In this document: piece by piece, positions 10,401 through 18,102 of the stretch | How positions within the stretch are numbered: the first letter of the stretch is position 1 | How the letters are laid out: every line of letters begins with the position of its first letter | From: Brevinematales bacterium | GTDB taxonomy: Bacteria; Spirochaetota; Brevinematia; Brevinematales; GWF1-51-8 | DNA length: 58,725 nucleotides | Direction of reading: 5' to 3' | Assembly: GCA_013177895.1 (NCBI GenBank) | Contig: JABLXV010000012.1 | Coordinates: 1 to 58,725, forward strand | Translations under genes and position numbers: made by a program | The notes under the pieces: model-generated | Told to the model about the DNA's origin: nothing | Seen by the model: only the letters and a program-made list of their open reading frames with translations | Database searches by the model: none

Positions 10401-10552
10401 GGGTTACGCTTGTCTTCGGTATCACATTCTCGACCCTGCTGACACTGATACTGGTGCCGGTATTGTATTCGATTTTAGAAGTGACCCTGAAGGAGACGTT
10501 ACCCGAACGGGTCAGGAAGCTCGCGGGTAAGATATTTCCGAAGAAGGCTTAA
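7433..10552 (+). CDS. RND (AcrB/HAE1-type) efflux pump
   Basis: This is an inner-membrane proton-driven exporter of 1039 aa, the normal length for the AcrB superfamily. The N-terminal transmembrane helix is followed by a large periplasmic porter domain. The family motif GMIVDDSIVIAENI (about residues 391-404) lies in TM4 with the adjacent acidic pair expected for proton relay. A second set of helices follows from about 855, with IGIVALSGVVVNSAI and a long C-terminal helical hairpin. A Gly-rich ribosome site (AGGGGGAG) precedes the ATG. The gene follows the TolC gene closely. The substrate is unknown. The missing adaptor gene is odd: it may lie elsewhere, or another adaptor may be shared. Confidence 0.9.
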   Translation: MKIIEFFIKQNKIMNLIVALIVGVGVYFFINGQKEAFPTFTVNQIYINTIYPGANAKTIENQVTYPIEEKLKNLSGIQKIESSSRENISSIILTVDPAFENKLNDIKSDVQNQIDEIVFPDGTEKPKVNVFDEGLIPVIRVLVAGGKDEWALRIVAKKFQKEIEGIGGIGGVSLQGYRDEEIIIECNPVKLKEKGISVDEVINAVRMKNVSVPSGEVYQNGKTFLIRVESSFTTPDEIENIVIRANDAYQGVYVKDVAKVIKGFKKASTFNHANGQKGIEVLIKKNKKGDTIKISDSVNEVVKKYQSLFPDMKFVIYSDTAVYVKNRLSILGNNAFLGLFFVVLILFIFFDFATSFWTVLGMPVAFCTAIIISNSMGISLNLMSMFGFIIVVGMIVDDSIVIAENIYQKKEQGLSNLEACVQGTREVILPIFVSILTTIAAFMPLLLITGTIGKFFSVIPTVVTITLIASLAEALLVLPGHLFHIKWKKKQGETGALSKKSQMFRWLQVKYSAFLGNVLKHKFISLAIFLVVSGALMYVSVINVPFQFNTGRVDEYEIVMDLPPSYSLTMTDQAVSNIEVFLLSKSPTIVQDVVSVIGQESAGTFLVTGDNKATIRVILNPARPENFNEIEFRDEIIAFAKTNYQLGNLEVRAIVAGPPPKKAVDVVLTGENFNEILSAAELVKSYVATLSNTADVRLDYQEGKSEVWLVIDELKAKSVQLSPSQIAAAIRNVFDGGIATSIKEKGDEIKVRVKYDAISSATYKTLKELKIKNSMGYSIDYNFFGSLETKKGISETRHFNLDPTVSVLGNLKNPYDKFNSSATINQKIKMQYKNGIPEFPGVKVQYGGEDEDSGRTVRDILFAYLIAFVLIFIQLVALFKRYSQTLIVLLTIPFGLIGAYFGLFLNGMSLSSTAMIGIVALSGVVVNSAIIMIDYINSKRKDGLSSHDAIIEGSAKRLRSVVMTTFTTIVGLVPLAYGWGGKEEYLMPLGVTLVFGITFSTLLTLILVPVLYSILEVTLKETLPERVRKLAGKIFPKKA

Positions 10553-10636
10553 ACGCCTCCGTATAAAAGCTTTTCAGAAATATATAAAAATATGGTAGAA
10601 AGATAGATTGAATAAAACTTTTTATAGGGGTTTATT

Positions 10637-12256
10637 ATGGGTTTCTCTTCTTATTCAGATATACTAATAGTCGGCGGGGGAATAGCCGGACTGACTGCCG
10701 CCGCATTTCTTTCAAAAGCGGGATTAAAAATTGAACTTTGCGAGAAGGAAAAAACCACCGGCGGATTGGTTAATTCATTTAATCATAATGGGTTTGTTTT
10801 CGACGGCGGAATACGCTCGATAGAAAATTCCGGGATAGTATTTCCCATGCTGAAACAGTTAGGAATTGAAATAGAATTCCTACCCAGTGAAGTATCTATC
10901 GGTATCGGAAAAGACGTTATAAAGGTGTTATCCAAGGATAGCCTAGAAGATTATCATCAACTCCTTAATAAAACATTTCCGGGGAACATAAAAGATGTTT
11001 CAGCGATCATTCAAGAAATCAGGAAGATTATGGGATATATGGATATTCTGTATGGCATTGAGAATCCTCTTTTTATGGATTTAAAGAATAATCCGAAGTA
11101 TGTTTTCAAGACCATTTTGCCGTGGGTTTTAAAATATATGCTAGTAATGCCAAAGATATCGAAATTGAATAATCCGGTTGACGAATACCTGACAAAGTTC
11201 TCGGATAATCAGGAACTAATCGATATCATCGCGCAGCATTTTTTCCAAAAAACGCCGACATTTTTCGCACTCAGCTATTTCAGTCTTTATCTGGATTATC
11301 GTTATCCTAAAGGGGGCACAGGAACTCTTACCTCGGAACTGGAAAAGTTCATTACCCGCAATGGCGGTATTATCAGAAAAGAAGTTGAAATTGTCGAAAT
11401 CAATCCGCAAATTAATGAGGCGGCCGACATTCATGGAAATATTTACGGTTATAAAAAACTTCTTTGGGCGGCAGATCAAAAGAACCTGTATAACATCGTC
11501 GATTTGGAATCGTTTACCAATCAGAAGGCTGCGCGAAAAATTCAGGCAAGACAAGAATTGCTGAAGGATAAGATCGGGTGCGATTCAGTATTTACATTAT
11601 ATCTGACGGTTAATCTGGATAAATCTTATTTTTCCGATATTGCAAGCGCCCATTTATTCTATACACCTTACAAAATCGGATTATCAAAAATTCCGTTAAA
11701 GCAGATAATGAATTCCGATCTGAATGGACAAGCATCATTTATCAACAATAAACCGCAGATCAAGGAATGGCTGCAAAAATACCTTGAATTGACTACCTAT
11801 GAAATTTCAATCCCCGTACTTCGGGATAATTCACTTGCCCCCGCCGGTAAAACAGGATTGATTGTTAGTACTCTGTTTGATTATTCTCTGATGGAACATA
11901 TACAAAAAAACGGATGGTATGATGAGCTAAAGAAATTTATGGCAGATTGTATGGTAGATGTTTTGAACTCTACAATTTTCCCCGAATTAAAAAAATCGGT
12001 TATCGATAATTTTACATCATCCCCGTTAACATTAAAAAGGATTTCCGGTAATTCGGATGGCGCGATTACCGGATGGTCGTTTACCAATGAAACAATTCCC
12101 GCGGTGAATAAAATGATTAAGGTATCCAAGTCGGTTTTTACACCTATACCGGATACTTATCAGGCGGGGCAATGGACGTATAGTCCATCGGGGCTACCGA
12201 TTTCTATTCTGACAGGGAAACTCGCGGCGGATAAAATCCTTAAAGACCTGAAGTAA
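10637..12256 (+). CDS. FAD-dependent phytoene-desaturase/carotene-isomerase-like oxidoreductase
   Basis: This is a 539-aa flavoprotein of the CrtI/CrtO/retinol-saturase superfamily. The N-terminus carries the dinucleotide-binding motif IVGGGIAGLTAAAFLSKAG (about 11-29), then the acidic residue and EKEKTTGG sequence that follow it in this family. The C-terminal signature TYQAGQWTYSPSGLPISI (about 508-525) matches the 'G.w..PG.G...' block that contacts FAD. Substrates of relatives include carotenoids, retinoids and other polyenes; this one is unknown. The gene converges on an SDR gene and overlaps its 3' end by 17 nt. It is AT-richer than the core genes downstream of 16 kb. Confidence 0.8.
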   Translation: MGFSSYSDILIVGGGIAGLTAAAFLSKAGLKIELCEKEKTTGGLVNSFNHNGFVFDGGIRSIENSGIVFPMLKQLGIEIEFLPSEVSIGIGKDVIKVLSKDSLEDYHQLLNKTFPGNIKDVSAIIQEIRKIMGYMDILYGIENPLFMDLKNNPKYVFKTILPWVLKYMLVMPKISKLNNPVDEYLTKFSDNQELIDIIAQHFFQKTPTFFALSYFSLYLDYRYPKGGTGTLTSELEKFITRNGGIIRKEVEIVEINPQINEAADIHGNIYGYKKLLWAADQKNLYNIVDLESFTNQKAARKIQARQELLKDKIGCDSVFTLYLTVNLDKSYFSDIASAHLFYTPYKIGLSKIPLKQIMNSDLNGQASFINNKPQIKEWLQKYLELTTYEISIPVLRDNSLAPAGKTGLIVSTLFDYSLMEHIQKNGWYDELKKFMADCMVDVLNSTIFPELKKSVIDNFTSSPLTLKRISGNSDGAITGWSFTNETIPAVNKMIKVSKSVFTPIPDTYQAGQWTYSPSGLPISILTGKLAADKILKDLK

Positions 12257-13169
12257 GACCGGTTAGTTTCATACTGATATCCCAGATCATTTTTCCTGTT
12301 TCCCTATCCAGCGCGTGAGGAGCCGGTTTTTCATCAATCGTTAAATGGAAAAATCTCCCGCTAATTTCAGCCATTTCCGGCGAGGCGGCAAGATAATAAA
12401 GGGCTTCCCCGGAAATCACCGGGTTTTTTAGAAAATGCCAGATCACATGATGAAGAAACCACCTGTACAAAGGCCCGTTATTATTACCAATATTTGTTCT
12501 GACATCACCCGGATGCATAGCATTTATGGTAACTCCGGTTCCTTTCAGCATATCGGCAAATTCCCATGTGGTAAGAAGCTGGGCGGTCTTAGAGGCTCCA
12601 TAACCCTTAAGGCCCGTATAATGATGATGTTTCCAATCCAGATCATTGATATTCACTCCATTAAATCGGTGCCCTTCAGAATTCACATGAATGATACGCG
12701 ACGGAGCGTTTTCCTTCATTCTATCGAGCAGGAGATGGGTTAGGAGGAAAGTCGACAGATGATTCACGCAAAAAACCAATTCAAATCCAGCAGGCGTGTA
12801 CTTTTTAGTTGTTGAATGCATTCCCGCTGAATTGATTAACACATCAATACGAGGATATTTATCGAGAAGTATCCCCGCGGCATTTCTGACATCATTTAAA
12901 TCACTAAAATCAGCAGTCACTATATCGATAGTTACATGATGAGTTTTAGTCAGTTCCTCGCGAATAGGCTCTGCCTTCTCGGAATTACGGCAGACCATCA
13001 CAATATGTGCCTTTCCCTGTGCCAGACGTTTCACAGCCTCAAGCCCAACCCCGGATGTCGATCCGGTTACCACACATACTTTTCCCTGCATGGATTCGCC
13101 GGTTGTTTTCTGGATAGCCTTACTGTTCTCCATAAACATCAATTCGTCAGGAAGCTTTCTTTTACCCAC
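12240..13169 (-). CDS. Short-chain dehydrogenase/reductase (SDR)
   Basis: This is a 309-aa NAD(P)-dependent oxidoreductase. The Rossmann motif TGSTSGVG lies at about 36-43, the NSAG block (LINSAGMHS) at about 110, and the catalytic YGASK at about 190-194. The start is a GTG at 13169 preceded by AAGGGG. An N-terminal extension of about 27 residues precedes the conserved VCVVTG strand, and internal ATG codons at residues 11, 13 and 27 are alternatives. It follows the NTF2-like gene with a 9-nt gap, so the two are probably co-transcribed. Retinol-dehydrogenase-like SDRs have this general look. Together with the convergent polyene-type flavoprotein it hints at isoprenoid or lipid modification. 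Confidence 0.85.
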   Translation of the reverse strand: MGKRKLPDELMFMENSKAIQKTTGESMQGKVCVVTGSTSGVGLEAVKRLAQGKAHIVMVCRNSEKAEPIREELTKTHHVTIDIVTADFSDLNDVRNAAGILLDKYPRIDVLINSAGMHSTTKKYTPAGFELVFCVNHLSTFLLTHLLLDRMKENAPSRIIHVNSEGHRFNGVNINDLDWKHHHYTGLKGYGASKTAQLLTTWEFADMLKGTGVTINAMHPGDVRTNIGNNNGPLYRWFLHHVIWHFLKNPVISGEALYYLAASPEMAEISGRFFHLTIDEKPAPHALDRETGKMIWDISMKLTGLTSGL

Positions 13170-13178
13170 TTTTACCCC

Positions 13179-13688
13179 TTATCCGAAATGCTTGCGCATA
13201 AATTTTCGGTATCCTTTTTTAAAAAACGGTATGCCGTTGAAAATATCACCCCAAAGATCGTAAAAATCGCGTTGTTCGATAATCCTTCCATCATCATGAA
13301 GAGTTAATTTTGTACAGCCATAAATTGGAGTATTCGGTGATTTCTTAAAAACCATAGTCATCGTCCAATCCATGAAGATTACATTCTTTTCCTTAACTAT
13401 AGAATGAAGATCCATTTGCAGTTTTTCACATCTTTTAGTGAGGCGTTCGCAGAGCGCGACAAACTCAATCATCCCATCGATTCGTTGGATAGAATCCTGA
13501 AAAACAACTTCGGGATGATAATAGGGATAAATATGGGACCAATCCGGTTTACCTTCAGAATTATATGTTTTTGACCATAATTCCCGTACTGAGATTATTG
13601 TTAATCTCTTTCTTGGAATTTTCAGATTCAATCGTTCCAAGATAGATTCAGCCTCAATTAAACTTTTCTCCCGGTTTTTATCTTTCAT
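13179..13688 (-). CDS. SnoaL/NTF2-like protein
   Basis: This is a 169-aa protein with an NTF2-like cone-fold pattern: an N-terminal helix, WSHIYPYYHPEVVFQDSI (a typical 'y.pdv.f.d' element), then FMDWTMTMVF and IYGCTKLTLHDDGRIIEQRDFYDLW. The last element matches the conserved 'G.s.~~fd.dGkI...~dy.D' end of SnoaL-like proteins. ATG 13688 is preferred over the in-frame TTG at 13709, because AGGAAA lies at the right distance from it. It leads an operon with the SDR gene. Members can be enzymes (isomerase or hydroxylase) or binding proteins; no specific role is assigned. Confidence 0.75.
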   Translation of the reverse strand: MKDKNREKSLIEAESILERLNLKIPRKRLTIISVRELWSKTYNSEGKPDWSHIYPYYHPEVVFQDSIQRIDGMIEFVALCERLTKRCEKLQMDLHSIVKEKNVIFMDWTMTMVFKKSPNTPIYGCTKLTLHDDGRIIEQRDFYDLWGDIFNGIPFFKKGYRKFMRKHFG

Positions 13689-13916
13689 AAAATATTTCCT
13701 GTCTTTCAAATTATTTTCATCTTTTGTCTATAGAAAATTTAAACTATAAATAATTATATAATATAACTGGGATATATGCAAAAAAACAATAATATATGAT
13801 ATTATCATTATATGTTATGATTTCCAATACAAATATTTCTTAATTCATAATGCCCAAAAACTCTATTGTCCGGTTCCGAGCATATTATCAAAGGGACTAA
13901 CAGCCAGCGATAATTA

Positions 13917-13934
13917 GGGCTTGCTGAAAAACGC
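13917..13934 (+). repeat. IS terminal inverted repeat, left (IRL)
   Basis: 18-bp repeat, the exact reverse complement of 15486-15503. Confidence 0.95.
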
Positions 13935-13970
13935 GCAATTCATTGATATATAATGAAATATTTTAAGATT

Positions 13971-14031
13971 CGCCTTAGAATAATGCAAGGAAAAGCGCGG
14001 AAAAAACGAAAAAACCTTGCATTATGAGGCG
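13971..14031 (+). promoter_or_regulatory. Hairpin that would bury the transposase ribosome-binding site
   Basis: ATAATGCAAGG (13980-13990) pairs perfectly with CCTTGCATTAT (14015-14025), and the stem is extended by CGCCT/AGGCG (13971-13975 with 14027-14031). The right arm holds the ATG at 14024 and the GAGG that would serve ATG 14036. A transcript entering from outside the IS would fold this stem and hide the start region. A transcript started inside the left arm would not. This kind of protection from read-through is known in other IS families. Confidence 0.55.
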
Positions 14032-14035
14032 AAAA

Positions 14036-15475
14036 ATGTATAAGAAAAAGAACCCCGAAGTACTTGAGTTTAAGGACTTCTATCAGCCGTTCGGCGGAAA
14101 GATGAACGCGGACAATCGATGGATCAAGATGGCGGATATCGTGCCGTGGGACGTGCTGGAAGAGAAATACGCCAGGCATTTCAAGGCGCTCGGACGGGGC
14201 GCGAAGAAAGTGAGGATGGCGATCGGGGCGCTTCTCATCCAGCAGCGTTTCGGATATTCCGACGAAGAGACAGTGGAGCAGATCATCGAAAATCCTTATC
14301 TGCAATACTTCATGCAATACTTCATCGGACTGCCGGAGTATCAGGGAAAGAAGCCGTTCGACGCGTCGATGATGGTATATTTCCGTAAACGCGTCACGCC
14401 CGAAATGCTGGAAGAAGCGAACCGCGCGGTGTTTGCGGAGAATGTCTCGAAGAAAGATGATGACGATGACGGACCAAAGAACAAGGGCTTGTCCTCGCAA
14501 CACGGGGGAAAACTGATTGTGGACGCGACATGCGTGCCGTCCGATATCAAGTATCCGACCGACCTGAATCTTTTAAACGAGGGGCGGGAGAAACTGGAAA
14601 AGATGATCGACGTTTGTTATGACGGGGAGAAGAAACCGAGAACATACCGGAAAAAGGCACGGCGTGATTACTTAAGGGCGGCAAAGAACAGAAGACTGAG
14701 CGTCAATAATTTGAAAAAGGCGATACGGAAGCAGTTGAATTACGTGAAACGGGATTTGAATTACTTGGAGAATAAGGAGTTAGACCGATTAGGCGATAGA
14801 GAACGGAAGGAAATGGAGACGATAAAGAAACTGTATGCCCAGCAGAAACAGATGTACGATAATATGACGCACAGTGTCTCGAACAGGATTGTAAGTATTT
14901 CCCAGCCTCATATTCGGCCGATAGTGCGCGGGAAAGCGGGAGCTGATGTCGAATTCGGCGCGAAGGTCACGATCAGTCTGATCGACGGGTTCGCGTTCAT
15001 AGACCGGATTGACTTTGAGAATTTCAATGAGGGAACTGTGTTGAAAAGACAGGCTGAAGCATACAGGGAACGAATCGGGGTCTACCCGGAAGAGCTTCTG
15101 GCGGACGGGATTTACAGGACGCGGGAAAACTTGAATTACTGCAAAGAACGGGGTATCCGTTTGAGCGGGCCTCAGTTGGGGCGCCCGACAACCGACGAGG
15201 TAGAAAGGGTGAAGCAAAAAAAGCAAGAGAAAAAGGATACCTCGGAACGGAACGCGGTGGAAGGAGAATACGGTACGGGTAAGCGAAAATTGAATCTGGG
15301 ACTGATAATGACCAAGCTTCCTGAAACAAGCATAGCGGTAATCGGCCTCAACTTCTTCCTGATGAATTTGGAAAAGAAGCTCCGGCTTCTTTTGCTTGTA
15401 TCGAGCGCAGCCGAGATGCGCCAAATCATTTTACGGTGGTTCGGGGTCTTATTTCCCGCTTTGCCGTGTGCGTAG
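14036..15475 (+). CDS. IS5/IS1182-family DDE transposase
   Basis: This intact transposase is about 479 aa. The N-terminal DUF772-type region shows NRWIKMADIVPW, ENPYLQYF and FDASMMVYFRKR, the usual signature block of this group. The catalytic DDE residues are expected in LIVDATCVPSD, LLADGIYRTRENL and RNAVEGEYGTGKRKL, and all three are present. The middle has a charged insertion (about 190-270). ATG 14036 has GAGG six bases upstream. ATG 14024 (four residues longer) is also possible but lacks a ribosome site. No frameshift is seen, so the element is probably still mobile. Confidence 0.88.
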   Translation: MYKKKNPEVLEFKDFYQPFGGKMNADNRWIKMADIVPWDVLEEKYARHFKALGRGAKKVRMAIGALLIQQRFGYSDEETVEQIIENPYLQYFMQYFIGLPEYQGKKPFDASMMVYFRKRVTPEMLEEANRAVFAENVSKKDDDDDGPKNKGLSSQHGGKLIVDATCVPSDIKYPTDLNLLNEGREKLEKMIDVCYDGEKKPRTYRKKARRDYLRAAKNRRLSVNNLKKAIRKQLNYVKRDLNYLENKELDRLGDRERKEMETIKKLYAQQKQMYDNMTHSVSNRIVSISQPHIRPIVRGKAGADVEFGAKVTISLIDGFAFIDRIDFENFNEGTVLKRQAEAYRERIGVYPEELLADGIYRTRENLNYCKERGIRLSGPQLGRPTTDEVERVKQKKQEKKDTSERNAVEGEYGTGKRKLNLGLIMTKLPETSIAVIGLNFFLMNLEKKLRLLLLVSSAAEMRQIILRWFGVLFPALPCA

Positions 15476-15485
15476 CCGAGTGATT

Positions 15486-15503
15486 GCGTTTTTCAGCAAG
15501 CCC
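15486..15503 (-). repeat. IS terminal inverted repeat, right (IRR)
   Basis: 18-bp repeat. Its outermost base supplies the third base of the TAG stop codon of the neighbouring AlkD-like gene. Confidence 0.95.
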
Positions 15504-16219
15504 TATTTCGCCTTCTTGAAACGCGCCCGCTCTTCCTTCGGCATCTTCTCGGCCGCGTACTGGATCACCACACGCGCGGCCGTATCCTTGACCGATAGCA
15601 GAAATTCCTCCACCGGGGCGGGGAGTTTCTTCCATGCCTCCCGTAGGTACCACCCCGTGCCCTGTCCGACCGTGCGTTCCGGGTCGCCGCAGAGCGGGCG
15701 GATAAATTCGAGCATCACCGGGATATTATCCGGCGTGAGCGTCTTAAAAAGGCTCACCGGCACCGCCCGCCGCACCCAACGGGACTTGTTCTCCCGCCAC
15801 GGCGCGAGCGCCTGATAATCGATGACCCCCGTATTCACGAACTGGTAGACGATTTCGCCGCAGAGTACGTCGCAATGCGCCCAGTTCGCGATATGCTTCT
15901 CGAGCCATGTGCGGATGATGTCGAGATGGGGCTTCTTCCATTCCTTTTTATACCGCCCGAGGAGCCATACCCCGAAATTCGGGGGCTCGTACTTCCCGGT
16001 AGCGTAGAGCATCCCGGTGAGCGAGAGCACGTCGCCGACAGACAGCCCCGCGGTCCATTCCTTCACGCGCTCCTTGCGGAACTCCTCGACCGTATTCTGC
16101 GAAAGCCCGTATGCGTCGTATCCCTCCTTGAAGTAACGGGAGTATTTTTCTACGATTGCCGGGTCGGCGTTCTTTTCGCAGAACGCGATGATTTCTTTAA
16201 AAACGGCGGATTTGTCCAT
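15503..16219 (-). CDS. AlkD-like DNA alkylation repair protein (HEAT-repeat glycosylase family)
   Basis: This 238-aa all-helical protein resembles the DNA alkylation repair (AlkD/AlkC) family: KEWTAGLSVGDVLSLTGMLYATGKYEPPNFGVWLLGRY, WVRRAVPVSLF, TVGQGTGWYLREAWKK. The last two match the conserved 'W.RR.a.v' and 'vG.g..W.LRe' helices. Relatives remove 3- and 7-alkyl purines. The start is ATG 16219 behind GGAAGGGC; a longer frame exists but has no ribosome site. The stop codon is formed at the boundary with the IS: TA from the gene and G from the IS. The protein sequence is therefore complete and unchanged despite the insertion. Confidence 0.7.
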   Translation of the reverse strand: MDKSAVFKEIIAFCEKNADPAIVEKYSRYFKEGYDAYGLSQNTVEEFRKERVKEWTAGLSVGDVLSLTGMLYATGKYEPPNFGVWLLGRYKKEWKKPHLDIIRTWLEKHIANWAHCDVLCGEIVYQFVNTGVIDYQALAPWRENKSRWVRRAVPVSLFKTLTPDNIPVMLEFIRPLCGDPERTVGQGTGWYLREAWKKLPAPVEEFLLSVKDTAARVVIQYAAEKMPKEERARFKKAK

Positions 16220-16295
16220 ATGCCCTTCCTGAAGTTTATCCCTTATTATAACTATCCCATTTGAAACCGCAAGCAAAAACCGCTTTCCCGCATTT

Positions 16296-16324
16296 TTGAT
16301 TTTTTCAACGTTATCGGCTAAAAT
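16296..16324 (+). promoter_or_regulatory. Candidate promoter for hisF and the HAD-Smr gene
   Basis: TTGATT (16296-16301), a 17-nt spacer and TAAAAT (16319-16324) lie about 100 nt before the hisF ATG. Confidence 0.45.
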
Positions 16325-16423
16325 ATGTGCGGATTACCAGCGTGACGGTTGGAATGAAAGACGCCGTATCCGGTTCTTGCCTTCCGCTTTCAACCTGTCG
16401 CTTTTTACTTCAAAGGAGTCCCC

Positions 16424-17200
16424 ATGCTTGCCAAACGTATTATCCCATGCCTCGATATCGATAATGGACGTGTCGTTAAATGCGTTAAGTTTGTGAATAT
16501 GCGCGACGCGGGCGACCCGGTTGAAAACGCGAAGGTCTATAACGACGAGGGCGCGGACGAAATTGTCTTCCTCGATATAAAAGCTAGCCACGAGGGACGT
16601 AATACGGTGGTCGATCTCGCGCGGAGGGTCGCGAAGGAGATATTTATCCCGTTCACGATCGGCGGGGGTATCCGTACTCTCGACGATATCCGCAACGTTC
16701 TCAAGGCGGGCGCGGACAAGATATCGATCAACTCCGCCGCGGTGAAGAACCCGGAGTTCGTACGCGAGGCCGCCCGGATGTTCGGGTCGTCCACTATCGT
16801 GGTCGCTATCGACGCCAAACGGGTCGCGCCGGGGAAGTGGAACGTATTCATCAACGGCGGACGGATCGATACCGGTACCGACGCGGTCGAATGGGCGCGG
16901 CGGGTGTATGATTACGGCGCGGGGGAAATTCTGCTGACCTCGATGGATAAGGACGGTACGAAGGACGGGTACGACCTCGAGCTCACGCGGGCGATCGCCG
17001 ATTCGGTGACTATCCCGGTGATAGCGTCGGGCGGCGCGGGGACGATCGACCACTTCCGCACGGCGTTCACCGACGGGCATGCCAGCGCGGCGCTTGCCGC
17101 GTCGTTGTTCCATTTCCGCGAGCTCTCCATCACCGACGTGAAAAGTTACCTGAACGCCAACGGGGTGCATGTCCGGCTGGACTATACCGCGAATCAATGA
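16424..17200 (+). CDS. hisF: Imidazole glycerol phosphate synthase, cyclase subunit HisF
   Basis: This subunit closes the imidazole ring in histidine biosynthesis, using ammonia delivered by HisH to convert PRFAR to IGP and AICAR. It is 258 aa, the normal length. The diagnostic N-terminus is present ([20 protein letters not shown], catalytic Asp about residue 11). VVAIDAKR (about 128-135) carries the second catalytic Asp. The phosphate-binding loops GGGIRT and IASGGAGT are also present. AAAGGAG precedes the ATG. No other his gene is in the window, and the next gene overlaps it by 4 nt. In this organism hisF therefore sits outside a his operon, or heads a small separate one. Confidence 0.95.
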   Translation: MLAKRIIPCLDIDNGRVVKCVKFVNMRDAGDPVENAKVYNDEGADEIVFLDIKASHEGRNTVVDLARRVAKEIFIPFTIGGGIRTLDDIRNVLKAGADKISINSAAVKNPEFVREAARMFGSSTIVVAIDAKRVAPGKWNVFINGGRIDTGTDAVEWARRVYDYGAGEILLTSMDKDGTKDGYDLELTRAIADSVTIPVIASGGAGTIDHFRTAFTDGHASAALAASLFHFRELSITDVKSYLNANGVHVRLDYTANQ

Positions 17201-18102
17201 AATATCTTTTATATATCTTCGATATCGACGGCACATTGATCGACAGCCGCGCGACTATCACAGGCGCGTTGTACGCGGCGGGCGCGGAGTTCGGTACGCC
17301 CCCCGCGAAAACCGCCGAGGCCGCCGCGATGGTCGGGCAGACGCTCGATATTATCATGGACGTGATGGGAGTTCCCGAGGACCGTATCGAATGGGGCAAG
17401 AATGTTTACCGTAAATATTACTTCGAACGGATCGGCGAGGAAAAACCCTATCCGGGGATAGCGGACACGGTCGGCGAATTGTCAAAATCCGTTCTCCTAT
17501 CGGTCGCGACCAATAAGGGCAGGAACGGGGCGACCCGCACGCTCGAGAATAACGGACTGCTGAAGTACTTCGATTACCTCGCGTGCATGGACAACTCGGT
17601 AGCCAAGCCCGACCCGTCGTCTTTCGGGCAAATCCTCGACTTCTATAAATTGCAGGGCAAGCCGCTGGAACCGTCGGACTGCCTCGTGATCGGCGATAGC
17701 CCGTTCGACGCGGACTATGCGCGGAACGCCGGGGCGGACTTCGCGTTCGCGGCATGGGGCTTCTTTGGCGCGGACGCCCTTTCCTACGACCCCGCTTATA
17801 TTATCGAACATCCGCGCGATCTGGTCAGCCTCAACGAGGAAGCGGTGGAAATCGAGGTGACTCCCGAGCTCGACCTGCATACGTACCTTCCGCGCGACGT
17901 TAAGAAAGTAACCGAATGGTATCTTTCCGAGGCGCGGGAGAAAGGCTTCGCGAGCGTGCGGATCGTGCACGGAAAGGGGCGGGGGGTGCAGAAGGAGATC
18001 GTGCGCGGGGTGTTGTCGAAGACCCCGTTCGTGCGGAAGTTCTATGACGCTCCCGCGTATCTGGGCGGGTTCGGCGCGACTATCGCCGATCTGGACGGGT
18101 GA
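17197..18102 (+). CDS. HAD-family phosphatase fused to a C-terminal Smr domain
   Basis: This is a 301-aa two-domain protein. Residues about 1-215 are a HAD hydrolase of the phosphoglycolate-phosphatase type: [10 protein letters not shown] with the nucleophile Asp at about 9, a Thr in VATNKGRN, the Lys in AKPDPSSF, and the acidic motif [14 protein letters not shown]. Residues about 223-300 match a small MutS-related (Smr) domain: ELDLHTYLP, then [16 protein letters not shown], then [10 protein letters not shown]. The LDLH and HGKG motifs are the hallmarks of Smr nucleases. The ATG overlaps the hisF stop (ATGA), so it is translationally coupled to hisF. The HAD part predicts a small-phosphate substrate and the Smr part predicts nucleic-acid binding or cleavage. 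The combined role is unknown. Confidence 0.85.
   Translation: MKYLLYIFDIDGTLIDSRATITGALYAAGAEFGTPPAKTAEAAAMVGQTLDIIMDVMGVPEDRIEWGKNVYRKYYFERIGEEKPYPGIADTVGELSKSVLLSVATNKGRNGATRTLENNGLLKYFDYLACMDNSVAKPDPSSFGQILDFYKLQGKPLEPSDCLVIGDSPFDADYARNAGADFAFAAWGFFGADALSYDPAYIIEHPRDLVSLNEEAVEIEVTPELDLHTYLPRDVKKVTEWYLSEAREKGFASVRIVHGKGRGVQKEIVRGVLSKTPFVRKFYDAPAYLGGFGATIADLDG

Larger units (their letters stand above)
13917..15503. mobile_element. Complete IS5/IS1182-type insertion sequence
   Basis: This is a 1587-bp element bounded by 18-bp perfect inverted repeats (13917-13934 and 15486-15503, beginning GGGCTTGCTGAAAAACGC) with one intact transposase gene. The flanks both carry TA next to the repeats (13915-13916 and 15504-15505), consistent with a 2-bp target duplication. 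Removing the element and one TA restores TAA as the stop codon of the AlkD-like gene on the minus strand. Confidence 0.92.

Noticed and set aside
16334-17236. 300-aa minus-strand frame opposite hisF
   Set aside because: hisF on the plus strand is certain from its catalytic motifs. The opposite frame is Arg/Asp-rich and featureless.
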